Assembly (NCBI RefSeq): GCF_001465345.1
Contig: NZ_CP013655.1
Location: 1,253,349 to 1,317,348, forward strand
From: Enterococcus rotai
GTDB lineage: Bacteria; Bacillota; Bacilli; Lactobacillales; Enterococcaceae
Direction: 5' to 3'
DNA: 64,000 nt
Position numbers and translations under genes: made by a program. Under the pieces are notes generated by a model. The model saw nothing but the letters and a program-made list of their open reading frames with translations, ran no database searches and was not told where the DNA came from. Positions 34,688 through 42,913 of the stretch are shown one piece after another (position 1 is the first letter of the stretch; every line of letters begins with the position of its first letter).

Positions 34688-36442
34688 ATGGAAAAGCTTA
34701 AGAATAATGACTTTATAACGAAACAGGATTATCAAATGGCTTTGGAAGAGATCATTCGTCCTTTGAGACAGAAAATACTTGAATCAGATAGTCCAAGTTT
34801 ACATTTAGGTAGTAGTGGAGCCGTCTATGATCAACAGCGGGCAGACATGGAAGCGCTTGTTCGGCCGCTGTGGGGCATTGCCCCTGCTTGGCGGTTTCAA
34901 AAGGATGATGAATTAAGAGATGCCTACTTAACAAAACTAATCAAAGGGACTGATCCAGCTAATCCTTACTACTGGGGCTTGATCGAGGATTATGATCAAT
35001 ACATCGTTGAGACAGCCGCCCTGTCATTGACATTGTTGTTGCACAAAAAATATGTTTGGGAATTATTGTCAAATACAGCGCAACAGAACATGATAAACTG
35101 GCTGTCGCAAGCGTTAGTGCGGAAAATCCCTAAAAATAATTGGACTTTTTTTAAAGTATTGATCCGAACTGCGTTGTTTCATTGTGGTGAAAAACTAGAC
35201 CGAAAAAAACTAACTGAAGAATTTCAATTGATTGATTCGATGTATATTGGTGAAGGCTGGTATGTAGATGGGAAAGCGACACAAAGAGACTATTATATTC
35301 CGTTTGCTTTTCATTACTACGGCTTGATTTACGCAACTTTCATGAAGGAAGAAGATCCTGAAAGGGCCCAATGCTTGATTGATAGAGCGAAGTTATTTGC
35401 CCAAGATTTTATATATTATTTTGATAATGATGGTGAAGGACTACCGTATGGCCGCAGCTTAACATATCGTTTTGCACAAGGCGCTTTTTTCTCAGCATTG
35501 GTTTTTGCTGATGTTGAAGTAATTCCTTGGGGAGAAGTAAAAACAATTCTATCAACACATTTAAAAAAATGGCTAAACCATGATATTTTTACTTTTGATG
35601 GTCGGCTTTCGATTGGCTATCATTATGAAAATCTTGTGATGGCAGAAGGGTATAATGCGCCAGGTTCACCTTATTGGGCGCTAAAGACATTCTTGTTGTT
35701 GGCTGTGCGTAATGATCATCCTTTTTGGGAAGCAGTGCCAATGCCAGTGAAGAAACAAGGGAAGAAATTTGTGGAAAAAGGAAATATGCTTTTAATGCAG
35801 GCGCGAGACGGAGAGCACTTATTAGGGTTTCCGGCTGGGATGATGGTCGAGGGACAAGCTCATGCACAAGCTAAATATAGTAAGTTTGTCTATTCTACAA
35901 AATTTGGCTTCAGTGTCCCTAAAGCAGGTAGCAGCTATGAAGAAGGTGCCTTTGACAATACCTTGGCTATTGCTCGTGCCGGGGAAGATTGTTTTCAAAC
36001 GAAAGGTGTGACAGAAAGTTACTGGCTGACAGAAGAGTGTGTTTATCAGAAGTGGTCGCCATTTGCTGGTGTAACAATCGAAACGGAAGTTTATCCTTTT
36101 GATCAATGGCATCTACGAGTGCATGAAATCGATACAAAAGTCCCGTTAGAGGTTCGAGAAGGTGGGTTTAGTCTGCCGTTATTGGGAAGAAAACCACAAG
36201 GTCAGCAAGGCTTAGATTGGAGTTTTGTAAGGGAAAAAGATTGGCTATCTCAGATTGTTGCGATAGAAGGATATGATGAAGCGCTGATTATTCAGCCGGA
36301 ACCGAATACTTCTTTATTTTTCCCCAGAACTAGCTTGCCGTGCTTGAAAAAATCATTGCCTGCAGGTAAACATCGCTTGATTTGTCTGGTTGGCGGTATG
36401 ATTAAAAGTGATAAGGAGACGAGAAATAATGATAAAAATTGA
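34688..36442 (+). CDS. DUF2264 domain protein, glycan island
   Basis: The 584-residue protein matches the DUF2264 pattern: an alpha/alpha-barrel-like N-terminal domain (PLWGIAPAWRFQKDDELRDAYLTKLIKGTDPANPYYWGL) and a beta-rich C-terminal part. There is no signal peptide, so it acts inside the cell. DUF2264 proteins occur in polysaccharide-utilisation loci. The ATG at 34688 follows AAGGTGG and was chosen over 34628. It overlaps the following F5/8-type gene by 14 bases and heads the transcript that leads to GH88 and GH35. The precise activity is unknown. Confidence 0.78.
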   Translation: MEKLKNNDFITKQDYQMALEEIIRPLRQKILESDSPSLHLGSSGAVYDQQRADMEALVRPLWGIAPAWRFQKDDELRDAYLTKLIKGTDPANPYYWGLIEDYDQYIVETAALSLTLLLHKKYVWELLSNTAQQNMINWLSQALVRKIPKNNWTFFKVLIRTALFHCGEKLDRKKLTEEFQLIDSMYIGEGWYVDGKATQRDYYIPFAFHYYGLIYATFMKEEDPERAQCLIDRAKLFAQDFIYYFDNDGEGLPYGRSLTYRFAQGAFFSALVFADVEVIPWGEVKTILSTHLKKWLNHDIFTFDGRLSIGYHYENLVMAEGYNAPGSPYWALKTFLLLAVRNDHPFWEAVPMPVKKQGKKFVEKGNMLLMQARDGEHLLGFPAGMMVEGQAHAQAKYSKFVYSTKFGFSVPKAGSSYEEGAFDNTLAIARAGEDCFQTKGVTESYWLTEECVYQKWSPFAGVTIETEVYPFDQWHLRVHEIDTKVPLEVREGGFSLPLLGRKPQGQQGLDWSFVREKDWLSQIVAIEGYDEALIIQPEPNTSLFFPRTSLPCLKKSLPAGKHRLICLVGGMIKSDKETRNNDKN

Positions 36443-37256
36443 GTTGAAAAATAATCAAGATCGACTGATCGTGGGCAAGATCGACCATGAAAAGGAGGAA
36501 CAGTCATATCTAGCCGAAGGGGCTGAAATGGCAGTTTTAGCTATCAAAGATTACACGTATGAAGTAGGAGATAAAATCGTGGTGTCGACAACGGAGCTAA
36601 GCTCATACTTGGCCGTACAACTTGATGAAACCCTACCGTTGTCGATTATTTATGTTGCTCAACAAACATGGGAATATCAAATTCCGCTTATAGAATCACT
36701 TAGAAAAGCTTCTGTTGAAACAGCATTTCAGTCAAAACGCCATCATTTGATGGTACGAAAAGCCCATGACTTTGAAATTAAGAACTATCAAAATCTTTCA
36801 TTCAATTCTCATGATCAAAAGGCAAAATCAGGTGCGTACCCCCATGCAAGTGCGAATGTAGAAACGAGAGATGATGCAGTATTTTTTGCTAAAAATGCTA
36901 TTGATGGAAAATATGGAAATTTATCTCATGGCTCGTATCCCTTTGCATCATGGGGCATCAATCAACAAAAAGATGCAGCGTTAACAATTGAATTTGGCCG
37001 TAAAGTTGAAATTGATTGGATCAGATTACTATTTAGAGGAGATTATCCTCACGATAGCTATTGGACTGAAGTAACACTAGAATTTTCAGATGGCACACAG
37101 CAAATTCTAGCCACAACCAATGACACAATGTTTCAAGAAATTAAATTTTCAACCAAAGTAACAGAGTTTGTGACCTTGAAAAATCTAAAAAAAGCCGCGG
37201 ATGATTCTCCGTTTCCAGCGCTTACTCAAATCGAAGTTTTTGGGAGAAATAAGTAA
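36429..37256 (+). CDS. Hypothetical protein with F5/8 type C-like domain
   Basis: The 275-residue intracellular protein has two parts: an N-terminal beta domain (1-100) and a C-terminal discoidin-like jelly roll (about 130-270: FFAKNAIDGKYGNLSHGSYPFASWGINQQKDAALTIEFGRKVEIDWIRL and ALTQIEVFG). Such domains often bind glycans. It overlaps the DUF2264 stop region, so the two are translated together and probably act on the same substrate. The start at 36429 has a ribosome site (AAGGAG, 36413-36418). Confidence 0.68.
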   Translation: MIKIELKNNQDRLIVGKIDHEKEEQSYLAEGAEMAVLAIKDYTYEVGDKIVVSTTELSSYLAVQLDETLPLSIIYVAQQTWEYQIPLIESLRKASVETAFQSKRHHLMVRKAHDFEIKNYQNLSFNSHDQKAKSGAYPHASANVETRDDAVFFAKNAIDGKYGNLSHGSYPFASWGINQQKDAALTIEFGRKVEIDWIRLLFRGDYPHDSYWTEVTLEFSDGTQQILATTNDTMFQEIKFSTKVTEFVTLKNLKKAADDSPFPALTQIEVFGRNK

Positions 37257-37263
37257 AGAAATG

Positions 37264-37304
37264 AACCATGATCTTTTGCCTAGAAAGCAATCATGGTTTT
37301 TTTG
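37264..37304 (+). terminator. Terminator after the F5/8-type gene
   Basis: AACCATGAT (37264-37272) pairs with ATCATGGTT (37290-37298), followed by a run of T. Confidence 0.8.
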
Positions 37305-37351
37305 TTGGAAAAATGTCGTAAGAAGCATTCGCTTTTTCATTTTGTTTGGGT

Positions 37352-37385
37352 TATAATGATTTTAGTTAATATGTTAACAAGTTAA
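37352..37385 (+). promoter_or_regulatory. GH88 promoter -10 and GntR-type operator repeats
   Basis: TATAAT (37352-37357) is followed by TTAATATGTTAACAAGTTAA (37366-37385), three TTAA half-sites spaced eight bases apart. The same TTAAn/TAACATGTTAA pattern recurs at 41119 and 41269 beside the gntR and PTS genes. Position directly after the -10 box suits repression by the GntR protein. Confidence 0.65.
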
Positions 37386-37398
37386 GGAGCTGTAAAAT

Positions 37399-38562
37399 AT
37401 GTCTCTTCAGGAAAATAAAGATAAGCTGATCGATTTGGGTGAAAAGGTAAGCCCACAATGGTTAGCAGAACAAATCAATTGGTGCATCACACAAATCGAG
37501 AAAAACATGCAACGATTTGGTACACAATTTCCTTCTGCCAGTGCTACCAACGGGAAATACCGGATCAAAGCCAATGATGATTGGACGAATGGTTTTTGGA
37601 CTGGAATGCTTTGGTTAGCATATGAATGGACTGGAAAAGAAACGTTTTTAAAACGAGCAATGGAAAATATCGTCAGTTTTCAACAACGTTTAGATGATCA
37701 TTTTGTATTGGATCATCATGATATCGGTTTTTTATATAGTCTATCAGCAGGTGCGGGCTATCAAATAACTGGAAGTGAGTCCTGTAAGACAGAAATTATT
37801 CAAGCCGCAGATGTTTTGATGGCACGTTTTCAGAAATTAGGTAGTTTTATCCAGGCTTGGGGGAAATATGGTGATCCTAAAGAATATCGCTTGATTATTG
37901 ATTCTTTGATCAACTTGCCTCTTTTATTTAAAGCAACAGAAATTTCAGGCGATGCTCGCTATTCAGCTGTTGCAACGAAGCATTACCATACATTGTTAAA
38001 GACTGTGATCAAAGCGGATGCAACAACGTTTCATACGTACTATTTTGATCCTGAAACAGGCCAACCGAGTCATGGAGCTACGCATCAAGGGAATAGCGAT
38101 GAATCAATTTGGGCAAGGGGCCAAAGTTGGGCAGTCTTAGGGATTCCGTTGAATGAAGGGTATCTGCAATCTAAACCATTTCCAGAAAACTATGCACAAA
38201 TTGTTGATGTATTTTTAGCGCATTTACCTGAAGATCTTGTGCCTTATTGGGATTTTGATTTTAATGACCAATACTCGTCAGATAAAGACAGTTCTTCTGC
38301 GGCTATTGCGGCGTGTGGTTTATTAGAAGCTGAAACGATGCACGCCTATCCAGATGCAAAAGCAATCGCCAAGGGAATGATTTATCAATTAGGAGAACAC
38401 TACTCTGCTAAAAATACAGGTGGGAATGAAGGGTTGTTGCTCCATGGAGTATATGCACATGGAGAAGGCAAAGGAATCGATGAACCAAATTTATGGGGCG
38501 ATTATTTTTATTTGGAAGCCTTGATCAGATTAGCAAAACCAGAATGGCAAAGATACTGGTAA
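37399..38562 (+). CDS. ugl: Unsaturated glucuronyl hydrolase, GH88
   Basis: The 387-residue enzyme removes the unsaturated uronic acid from lyase-produced disaccharides by hydration. The two catalytic aspartates of GH88 can be seen: D108 in HHDIGF and D168 in LIIDSLIN, 60 residues apart, and the QSWAVLG and GHY-type aromatic residues are present. It has no signal peptide, so it acts inside the cell on the PTS import product. It precedes GH35 in one transcript. Confidence 0.9.
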   Translation: MSLQENKDKLIDLGEKVSPQWLAEQINWCITQIEKNMQRFGTQFPSASATNGKYRIKANDDWTNGFWTGMLWLAYEWTGKETFLKRAMENIVSFQQRLDDHFVLDHHDIGFLYSLSAGAGYQITGSESCKTEIIQAADVLMARFQKLGSFIQAWGKYGDPKEYRLIIDSLINLPLLFKATEISGDARYSAVATKHYHTLLKTVIKADATTFHTYYFDPETGQPSHGATHQGNSDESIWARGQSWAVLGIPLNEGYLQSKPFPENYAQIVDVFLAHLPEDLVPYWDFDFNDQYSSDKDSSSAAIAACGLLEAETMHAYPDAKAIAKGMIYQLGEHYSAKNTGGNEGLLLHGVYAHGEGKGIDEPNLWGDYFYLEALIRLAKPEWQRYW

Positions 38563-38574
38563 AGGGGAATGACG

Positions 38575-40353
38575 ATGCAAACGTTTGAGATAAAAGAAGA
38601 TTTTTTACTAGATGGTAAACCAGTCAAATTGATCAGTGGTGCGATCCATTATTTTCGGATGACACCAGGGCAATGGGAAGATAGTTTATATAACCTAAAA
38701 GCTTTAGGAGCTAATACTGTAGAAACCTATATACCTTGGAATCTACATGAACCTGTTGAAGGAACGTATGATTTTGAAGGCTTAAAAGATATCGAAGCAT
38801 TTGTAAAACTTGCGCAAGAAATCGGGCTGCTCGTTATTTTACGCCCTTCGGTTTATATTTGTGCTGAATGGGAGTTTGGTGGTCTGCCCGCTTGGTTGCT
38901 AAGAGAAAAAGGCATGCGATTGCGTTCGACTGATCCACGTTTTATGGAAAAAGTTCGTCAATATTTTAGTGTTCTAATTCCTAAACTAGTACCGCTGCAA
39001 TCGACTCAAGGTGGGCCTGTGATCATGATGCAGATCGAAAATGAGTATGGGTCTTATGGAATGGAAAAAGACTATCTTCGTCAAACCAAACAATTGATGG
39101 AAGAGTTTGGCGTTGATGTACCACTGTTTACTTCAGATGGTGCGTGGGATGAAGTACTTGATGCTGGAACATTGATTGAAGAGAATGTTTTTGTGACAGG
39201 GAATTTTGGGAGTCGCTCAAAGGAAAATGCCCAAGTGATGCAAAACTTCATGGAACGTCATGGAAAAAAATGGCCGATCATGTGTATGGAATATTGGGAT
39301 GGTTGGTTTAATCGTTGGAATGAGCCGATCATCAAACGAGATGGACAAGAGCTAGCGGCAGAGGTCAAAGATATGTTGGAAGTTGGTTCGTTAAATTTAT
39401 ATATGTTTCATGGTGGGACAAACTTTGGCTTTTATAATGGCTGTTCAGCACGCGGTGTGCTAGATTTGCCGCAAGTCACAAGTTACGATTATGATGCATT
39501 GCTGACGGAATGGGGCGAGCCGACCGAAAAGTATTTTCATGTTCAAAAAGCCATCAAAGAAGTCTGCCCAGAAGTTTGGCAAGCAGAGCCGCGCAAAAAA
39601 GAACCGATGAACCTCGGGACGTATCCTGTAAAAGAAAGTGTTTCACTATTTGCAACAAAGGATCAGATGATCCAGGCTCAGCAGGCGATGTATCCATTAA
39701 GCATGGAAGAAGCCGGTGAGGGATATGGCTATATGTTGTATTCAGTAGAATTGAAAAATTATTTTCATGAGAATAAATTGAAAATCGTAGAGGCGAGCGA
39801 CCGAATCCAAGTTTATGTGGATGGAGAGCATCAGACGACGCAGTATCAAGAAACAGTTGGAGAAGAGTTGACGATAAATGGACAGCCGGATAAAAAAGAA
39901 ATCAGTTTAGATGTTTTGGTTGAAAATTTGGGTCGAGTCAATTATGGATTTAAGCTAAATAGTCCCACTCAATCAAAAGGGATCCGTGGCGGTATTATGC
40001 AGGATATTCATTTTCATCAAGGCTATCGACACTATCCGTTAACGTTGTCTGAAAGTCAGTTGCAGGCTATTGAGTATACAGCGGGAAGTAATCCACAACA
40101 GCCTTCGTTTTATCGAATAGAGGTTGAGCTGGATACATTAGGGGACACGTTTATTGATTGCTCTGACTATGGCAAAGGGGTTGTGTTCGTCAATGGTGTC
40201 AACCTTGGGCGCTACTGGGAGGTCGGGCCGATCCGATCATTATATTGCCCAAAAGAATTTTTGAAAAAGGGGCATAACGAAGTGGTGATTTTTGAGACGG
40301 AAGGTCGAGAAATCAAAGAACTGCACTTCTCAGAAAAAGCCATTGTCGATTAA
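38575..40353 (+). CDS. Beta-galactosidase, GH35
   Basis: The 592-residue intracellular enzyme has the GH35 core: GAIHYFRMTPGQWEDSL, RPSVYICAEWEFGGLPAWLL, and the catalytic pair in IENEYGSYG (acid/base Glu157) and MEYWDGWF (nucleophile Glu239). Beta-rich C-terminal domains follow. It likely frees galactose-type residues from the glycan. GRG in the C-terminal NLGRYWEVGPIRSLYCP matches the family end. The ATG at 38575 has better spacing to GGGG than the one at 38569. Confidence 0.9.
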   Translation: MQTFEIKEDFLLDGKPVKLISGAIHYFRMTPGQWEDSLYNLKALGANTVETYIPWNLHEPVEGTYDFEGLKDIEAFVKLAQEIGLLVILRPSVYICAEWEFGGLPAWLLREKGMRLRSTDPRFMEKVRQYFSVLIPKLVPLQSTQGGPVIMMQIENEYGSYGMEKDYLRQTKQLMEEFGVDVPLFTSDGAWDEVLDAGTLIEENVFVTGNFGSRSKENAQVMQNFMERHGKKWPIMCMEYWDGWFNRWNEPIIKRDGQELAAEVKDMLEVGSLNLYMFHGGTNFGFYNGCSARGVLDLPQVTSYDYDALLTEWGEPTEKYFHVQKAIKEVCPEVWQAEPRKKEPMNLGTYPVKESVSLFATKDQMIQAQQAMYPLSMEEAGEGYGYMLYSVELKNYFHENKLKIVEASDRIQVYVDGEHQTTQYQETVGEELTINGQPDKKEISLDVLVENLGRVNYGFKLNSPTQSKGIRGGIMQDIHFHQGYRHYPLTLSESQLQAIEYTAGSNPQQPSFYRIEVELDTLGDTFIDCSDYGKGVVFVNGVNLGRYWEVGPIRSLYCPKEFLKKGHNEVVIFETEGREIKELHFSEKAIVD

Positions 40354-40395
40354 AAAATCGAAGCAGAAGCTTACTCAGCTTCTACTTCGATTTTT
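40352..40395. terminator. Bidirectional terminator between GH35 and gntR
   Basis: An almost perfect long stem (AAAAATCGAAG, AGAAGCT with AGCTTCT, CTTCGATTTTT) overlaps the last codons of the gntR gene. It should end transcription from both sides. Confidence 0.85.
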
Positions 40396-41078
40396 GTTTT
40401 GAAATATTTCCAGTGTTTATAACTGACGATATATTCGGCAACACTTCCGTCGGTAAGGTAAGAATGTTTGACTTGTTTAACTGCGGGTTCCCGAAAACTC
40501 AATTGCAATAAATTTAACAGCTCTGGATCGTTTGGAAAGACGATTTCATTGGTTTCGACAGAGGCTAATGAAAACAAATCGATCGCAAAATCTTTCCGAA
40601 CTTTTTCGTAGACACTTGCATAAGCAGTAAGGTCTTTTTCGATTGGTTCTTTCATCAATTTTTTAGGCAGATGTGTGATATGGGCTAAAAAAGGTGTATC
40701 GCCAAAAGAGCGCACACGAATAATCTTATAGTAGCTGGCATTAGCAGGTAAGCCTAGCTGTTTTAGAATCTCAGGTTTATTTTCTTCTTCAACAGAGATT
40801 ACTTGAACTTTCTCAGTATCTAAGGAGTGAAGCTCTATATCAGAAAACTTAACGTTTTGGGAGATCTTGGCTTTTGAAACAAACGTCCCTTTACCTTGAA
40901 TACGGTACAAATAGCCTGCGCTGGTTAATTCGTTCAATGCTTTAACCGCAGTGATAGAACTGACAGAATAAATCCGTTTGATATCTGCCTCAGAATAAAA
41001 TTTATCGCCAGGAATGAATGTATGATTTTTTATTTCGGCTAAGAGATCTTGTTTGATCTGTTCATATTTAGGAATCAT
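40371..41078 (-). CDS. GntR-family repressor with UTRA domain
   Basis: The 235-residue regulator has an N-terminal winged helix (about 1-70: ADIKRIYSVSSITAVKALNELTSAGYLYRIQGKGTFV) and a C-terminal UTRA ligand domain that senses a sugar phosphate. It is divergent from the PTS operon. Three TTAA-type sites in the island lie beside its own start and the PTS and GH88 promoters, so it probably represses all three and is released by an unsaturated uronate or its phosphate. Confidence 0.87.
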   Translation of the reverse strand: MIPKYEQIKQDLLAEIKNHTFIPGDKFYSEADIKRIYSVSSITAVKALNELTSAGYLYRIQGKGTFVSKAKISQNVKFSDIELHSLDTEKVQVISVEEENKPEILKQLGLPANASYYKIIRVRSFGDTPFLAHITHLPKKLMKEPIEKDLTAYASVYEKVRKDFAIDLFSLASVETNEIVFPNDPELLNLLQLSFREPAVKQVKHSYLTDGSVAEYIVSYKHWKYFKTKIEVEAE

Positions 41079-41118
41079 GAGAGATTACCTCCATTCTCAT
41101 AAGATAGTCAATTAAGGA

Positions 41119-41129
41119 TAACATGTTAA
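41119..41129. promoter_or_regulatory. GntR-type operator TAACATGTTAA (gntR side)
   Basis: The palindromic word TAACATGTTAA occurs here with an extra TTAA 7 bases before it, 41 bases upstream of the gntR start codon. The identical 11-mer recurs at 41269. Confidence 0.65.
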
Positions 41130-41223
41130 TTTTACTTTAGCAATTGCTTTATAAGAGTATCTGTTAGTAAATATACACAATAAGTAAGGTCATAATAAAA
41201 ATTCAACATATTAAGATATTAGG

Positions 41224-41279
41224 TTTACGGATGGGTTATCATGTGTTATAGTATATTCGTAAGGAACATAACATGTTAA
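41224..41279 (+). promoter_or_regulatory. PTS operon promoter with GntR-type operator
   Basis: TTTACG (41224-41229) and TATAGT (41247-41252) are 17 bases apart. TAACATGTTAA at 41269-41279 follows directly, in a position to block initiation or elongation. Structured repeat element 1 starts some 20 bases after the operator. Confidence 0.7.
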
Positions 41280-41300
41280 GTAGGGCGGCCTGCATTGCTA

Positions 41301-41414
41301 TCTAGCTACGCGGGCTAACCTTTCGGGAAAAAGATAAAACCTGAATGTGACAAAAAGCGTCACAGTCATGTTTTCCTATTTTCCTGTCAAGGTTAAACGA
41401 GCCCGCTGCGCTTT
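41301..41414 (+). repeat. Structured repeat element, copy 1 (PTS operon leader)
   Basis: The approximately 114-nt element lies between the operator and the ribosome site of the EIIAB gene, so it is in the mRNA leader. GCGGGCT (41310-41316) pairs with AGCCCGC (41400-41406), AACCTT with AAGGTT, GGGAAAA with TTTTCCT, and the inner stem TGTGAC with GTCACA. It ends in CGCTTTTA. Three more copies occur downstream of EIIAB. Confidence 0.75.
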
Positions 41415-41434
41415 TATTTTAAGGAGGGAATCAA

Positions 41435-42367
41435 GTGGAAAACATTGTATTGATAAGCCATGGCGGGATGGCTGAAGGTGTTAAAGGCAGTTTGGAGATG
41501 ATTGTTGGACAACAAGAACATATTCATACCGTATCTTTACGACCTGATGGGGATAATATCCAATTTGAAAATGAGTTAAATTCAAAAATGAAAGCCCTTA
41601 ACGGATCGACACTGATCATTGCAGACTTATTAGGTGGGACGCCTTGTAACGTTGCAGTGAAAAATTATTTGAATGTGGCTGGTGTTGAAATTATTGCCGG
41701 AATGACTCTTTCAATCGTAATCGAAGCTGTTGTAAATCAGCAAGCTTCTATCAAAGAACTTGTCTGTTTGGCGAAAGAAAATATTGTGGACGTCAAAGCT
41801 GGTATGAATAAAGCTGAGAAAGATATTTCGGAAGCAAATTTAGAAACAGAACTCAGTAATTATGGTGAATATGCAGGTTATGCCAATATCGTCAATACCC
41901 GTATCGATGAACGCTTGATTCATGGGCAAGTAGCTGGGATTTGGTCAACAAGTTTAGATACACAAAGAATTATTGTGGCCAACGATGAAGCAGCCTCAGA
42001 TCCTTTGCAAAAGTCTTCTCTTAGAATGGCGGCACCTACTTCTATGCGATTATCGGTTTTACCTATTGCAGAAGCTGCGGAAAATATTTGTGCTGGTAAA
42101 TATGGTAAACAAAGGCTGTTCTTGTTATTCAAAAACCCAGCAGATGTTTTAAGGTTTATTGAAGCAGGCGGACCAATCGATACTGTGAATGTTGGCAATA
42201 TGAGCTACAAAGAAGGCGCTCGTGAAGTAACGAAAAGTATTCAGGTTTTAGAAAATGAAGAGAGTATTTTTGAAGCGATTGCTTCAAAAGGGATAAATGT
42301 TACGGCTCAATTAGTTCCAAATGACCCGGCAATTGATTTTATGAAGAAAATGAAAAGTAAAAATTAA
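41435..42367 (+). CDS. PTS mannose-family EIIA-EIIB fusion
   Basis: The 310-residue cytosolic protein joins an EIIA domain (1-135; phospho-His9 in LISHGGMAEG, and LLGGTPCN) to an EIIB domain (about 150-310; His163 in RIDERLIHGQV). It passes phosphate from HPr to the incoming sugar. EIIAB fusions are common in the mannose family. Downstream EIIC and EIID complete the permease. Its ribosome site AAGGAGGG lies after structured element copy 1. The substrate is likely a disaccharide from the lyase, judging by the neighbours. Confidence 0.9.
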   Translation: MENIVLISHGGMAEGVKGSLEMIVGQQEHIHTVSLRPDGDNIQFENELNSKMKALNGSTLIIADLLGGTPCNVAVKNYLNVAGVEIIAGMTLSIVIEAVVNQQASIKELVCLAKENIVDVKAGMNKAEKDISEANLETELSNYGEYAGYANIVNTRIDERLIHGQVAGIWSTSLDTQRIIVANDEAASDPLQKSSLRMAAPTSMRLSVLPIAEAAENICAGKYGKQRLFLLFKNPADVLRFIEAGGPIDTVNVGNMSYKEGAREVTKSIQVLENEESIFEAIASKGINVTAQLVPNDPAIDFMKKMKSKN

Positions 42368-42466
42368 TATATTATCTCACTTTGAAATGTGCCAGGAAAC
42401 ACAGTGAATGAAAAGAACTGATGTTGAAAAGTACAAGGTGAAGCAAAGCGGAACGTTGTTACCATA

Positions 42467-42581
42467 TCTAGCTACGCGGGCTAGCCTCTCGGGAAAAAGA
42501 TAAATTATGAATGAGGCAAAAAGCACCTCAGTCCTAATTTCCTATTTTCCTGTCGAGGCTGGACGAGCCCGCTACGCTTTT
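42467..42581 (+). repeat. Structured repeat element, copy 2
   Basis: GCGGGCT (42476-42482) pairs with AGCCCGC (42566-42572), AGCCTC with GAGGCT, and the inner hairpin is TGAGG with CCTCA around AAAAAGCA. Position: between EIIAB and EIIC, within the operon. Confidence 0.75.
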
Positions 42582-42587
42582 AAATTA

Positions 42588-42705
42588 TCTAGCTTCAAGA
42601 GCTAGCCTTTCGGGAAAAAGACAAAATCCGATTGTGGCAAAAAAGCGCCACCCTCTGATTTTTCTATTTTCCTGTCAAGGCTGATCAAGCTCTTTCAGCT
42701 TTTGC
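42588..42705 (+). repeat. Structured repeat element, copy 3, with altered outer stem
   Basis: The outer stem is AAGAGCT (42597-42603) with AGCTCTT (42688-42694), replacing GCGGGCT/AGCCCGC of the other copies, so both strands changed together. The second stem is CCTT with AAGG, and the inner hairpin is TGTGGC with GCCAC. Confidence 0.75.
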
Positions 42706-42778
42706 TTTGAAACACAGTGAATGAAAAGAACTGATGTTGAAAAGTACAAGGTGAAGCGAAGCGGAACGTTGTTACCAT

Positions 42779-42894
42779 ATCTAGCTGCACGGGCTAGCTC
42801 TTCGGAAAAAAGATAAAATCTGCCTGTGGCAAAAAGCGCCATAAACAGATTTTCCTATTTTTCTGTCAGAGCTGGGCGAGCCCGCTACGCTTTT
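42779..42894 (+). repeat. Structured repeat element, copy 4
   Basis: CGGGCT (42790-42795) pairs with AGCCCG (42879-42884), AGCTC with GAGCT, AATCTG with CAGATT, and the inner hairpin is TGTGGC with GCCATA. It ends about 8 bases before the ribosome site (AGGAGG) of the EIIC gene. Confidence 0.75.
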
Positions 42895-42913
42895 AAATTT
42901 AGGAGGAAAATTC

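Larger units (their letters stand above)
42396..42793 (+). repeat. Direct repeat pair flanking the structured elements
   Basis: The approximately 85-base sequence starting GAAACACAGTGAATGAAAAG at 42396-42480 recurs at 42709-42793 (offset 313), with one or two substitutions. Each copy leads straight into a structured element (copy 2 and copy 4). The region looks like a duplicated block with an extra element (copy 3) inside. Confidence 0.8.

Noticed and set aside
41301-42894. T-box, known riboswitch or RAT antiterminator for the structured elements
   Set aside because: No T-box motif, no known riboswitch core and no BglG-type RAT are visible; each element is longer and repeats within the operon, which those elements do not normally do.
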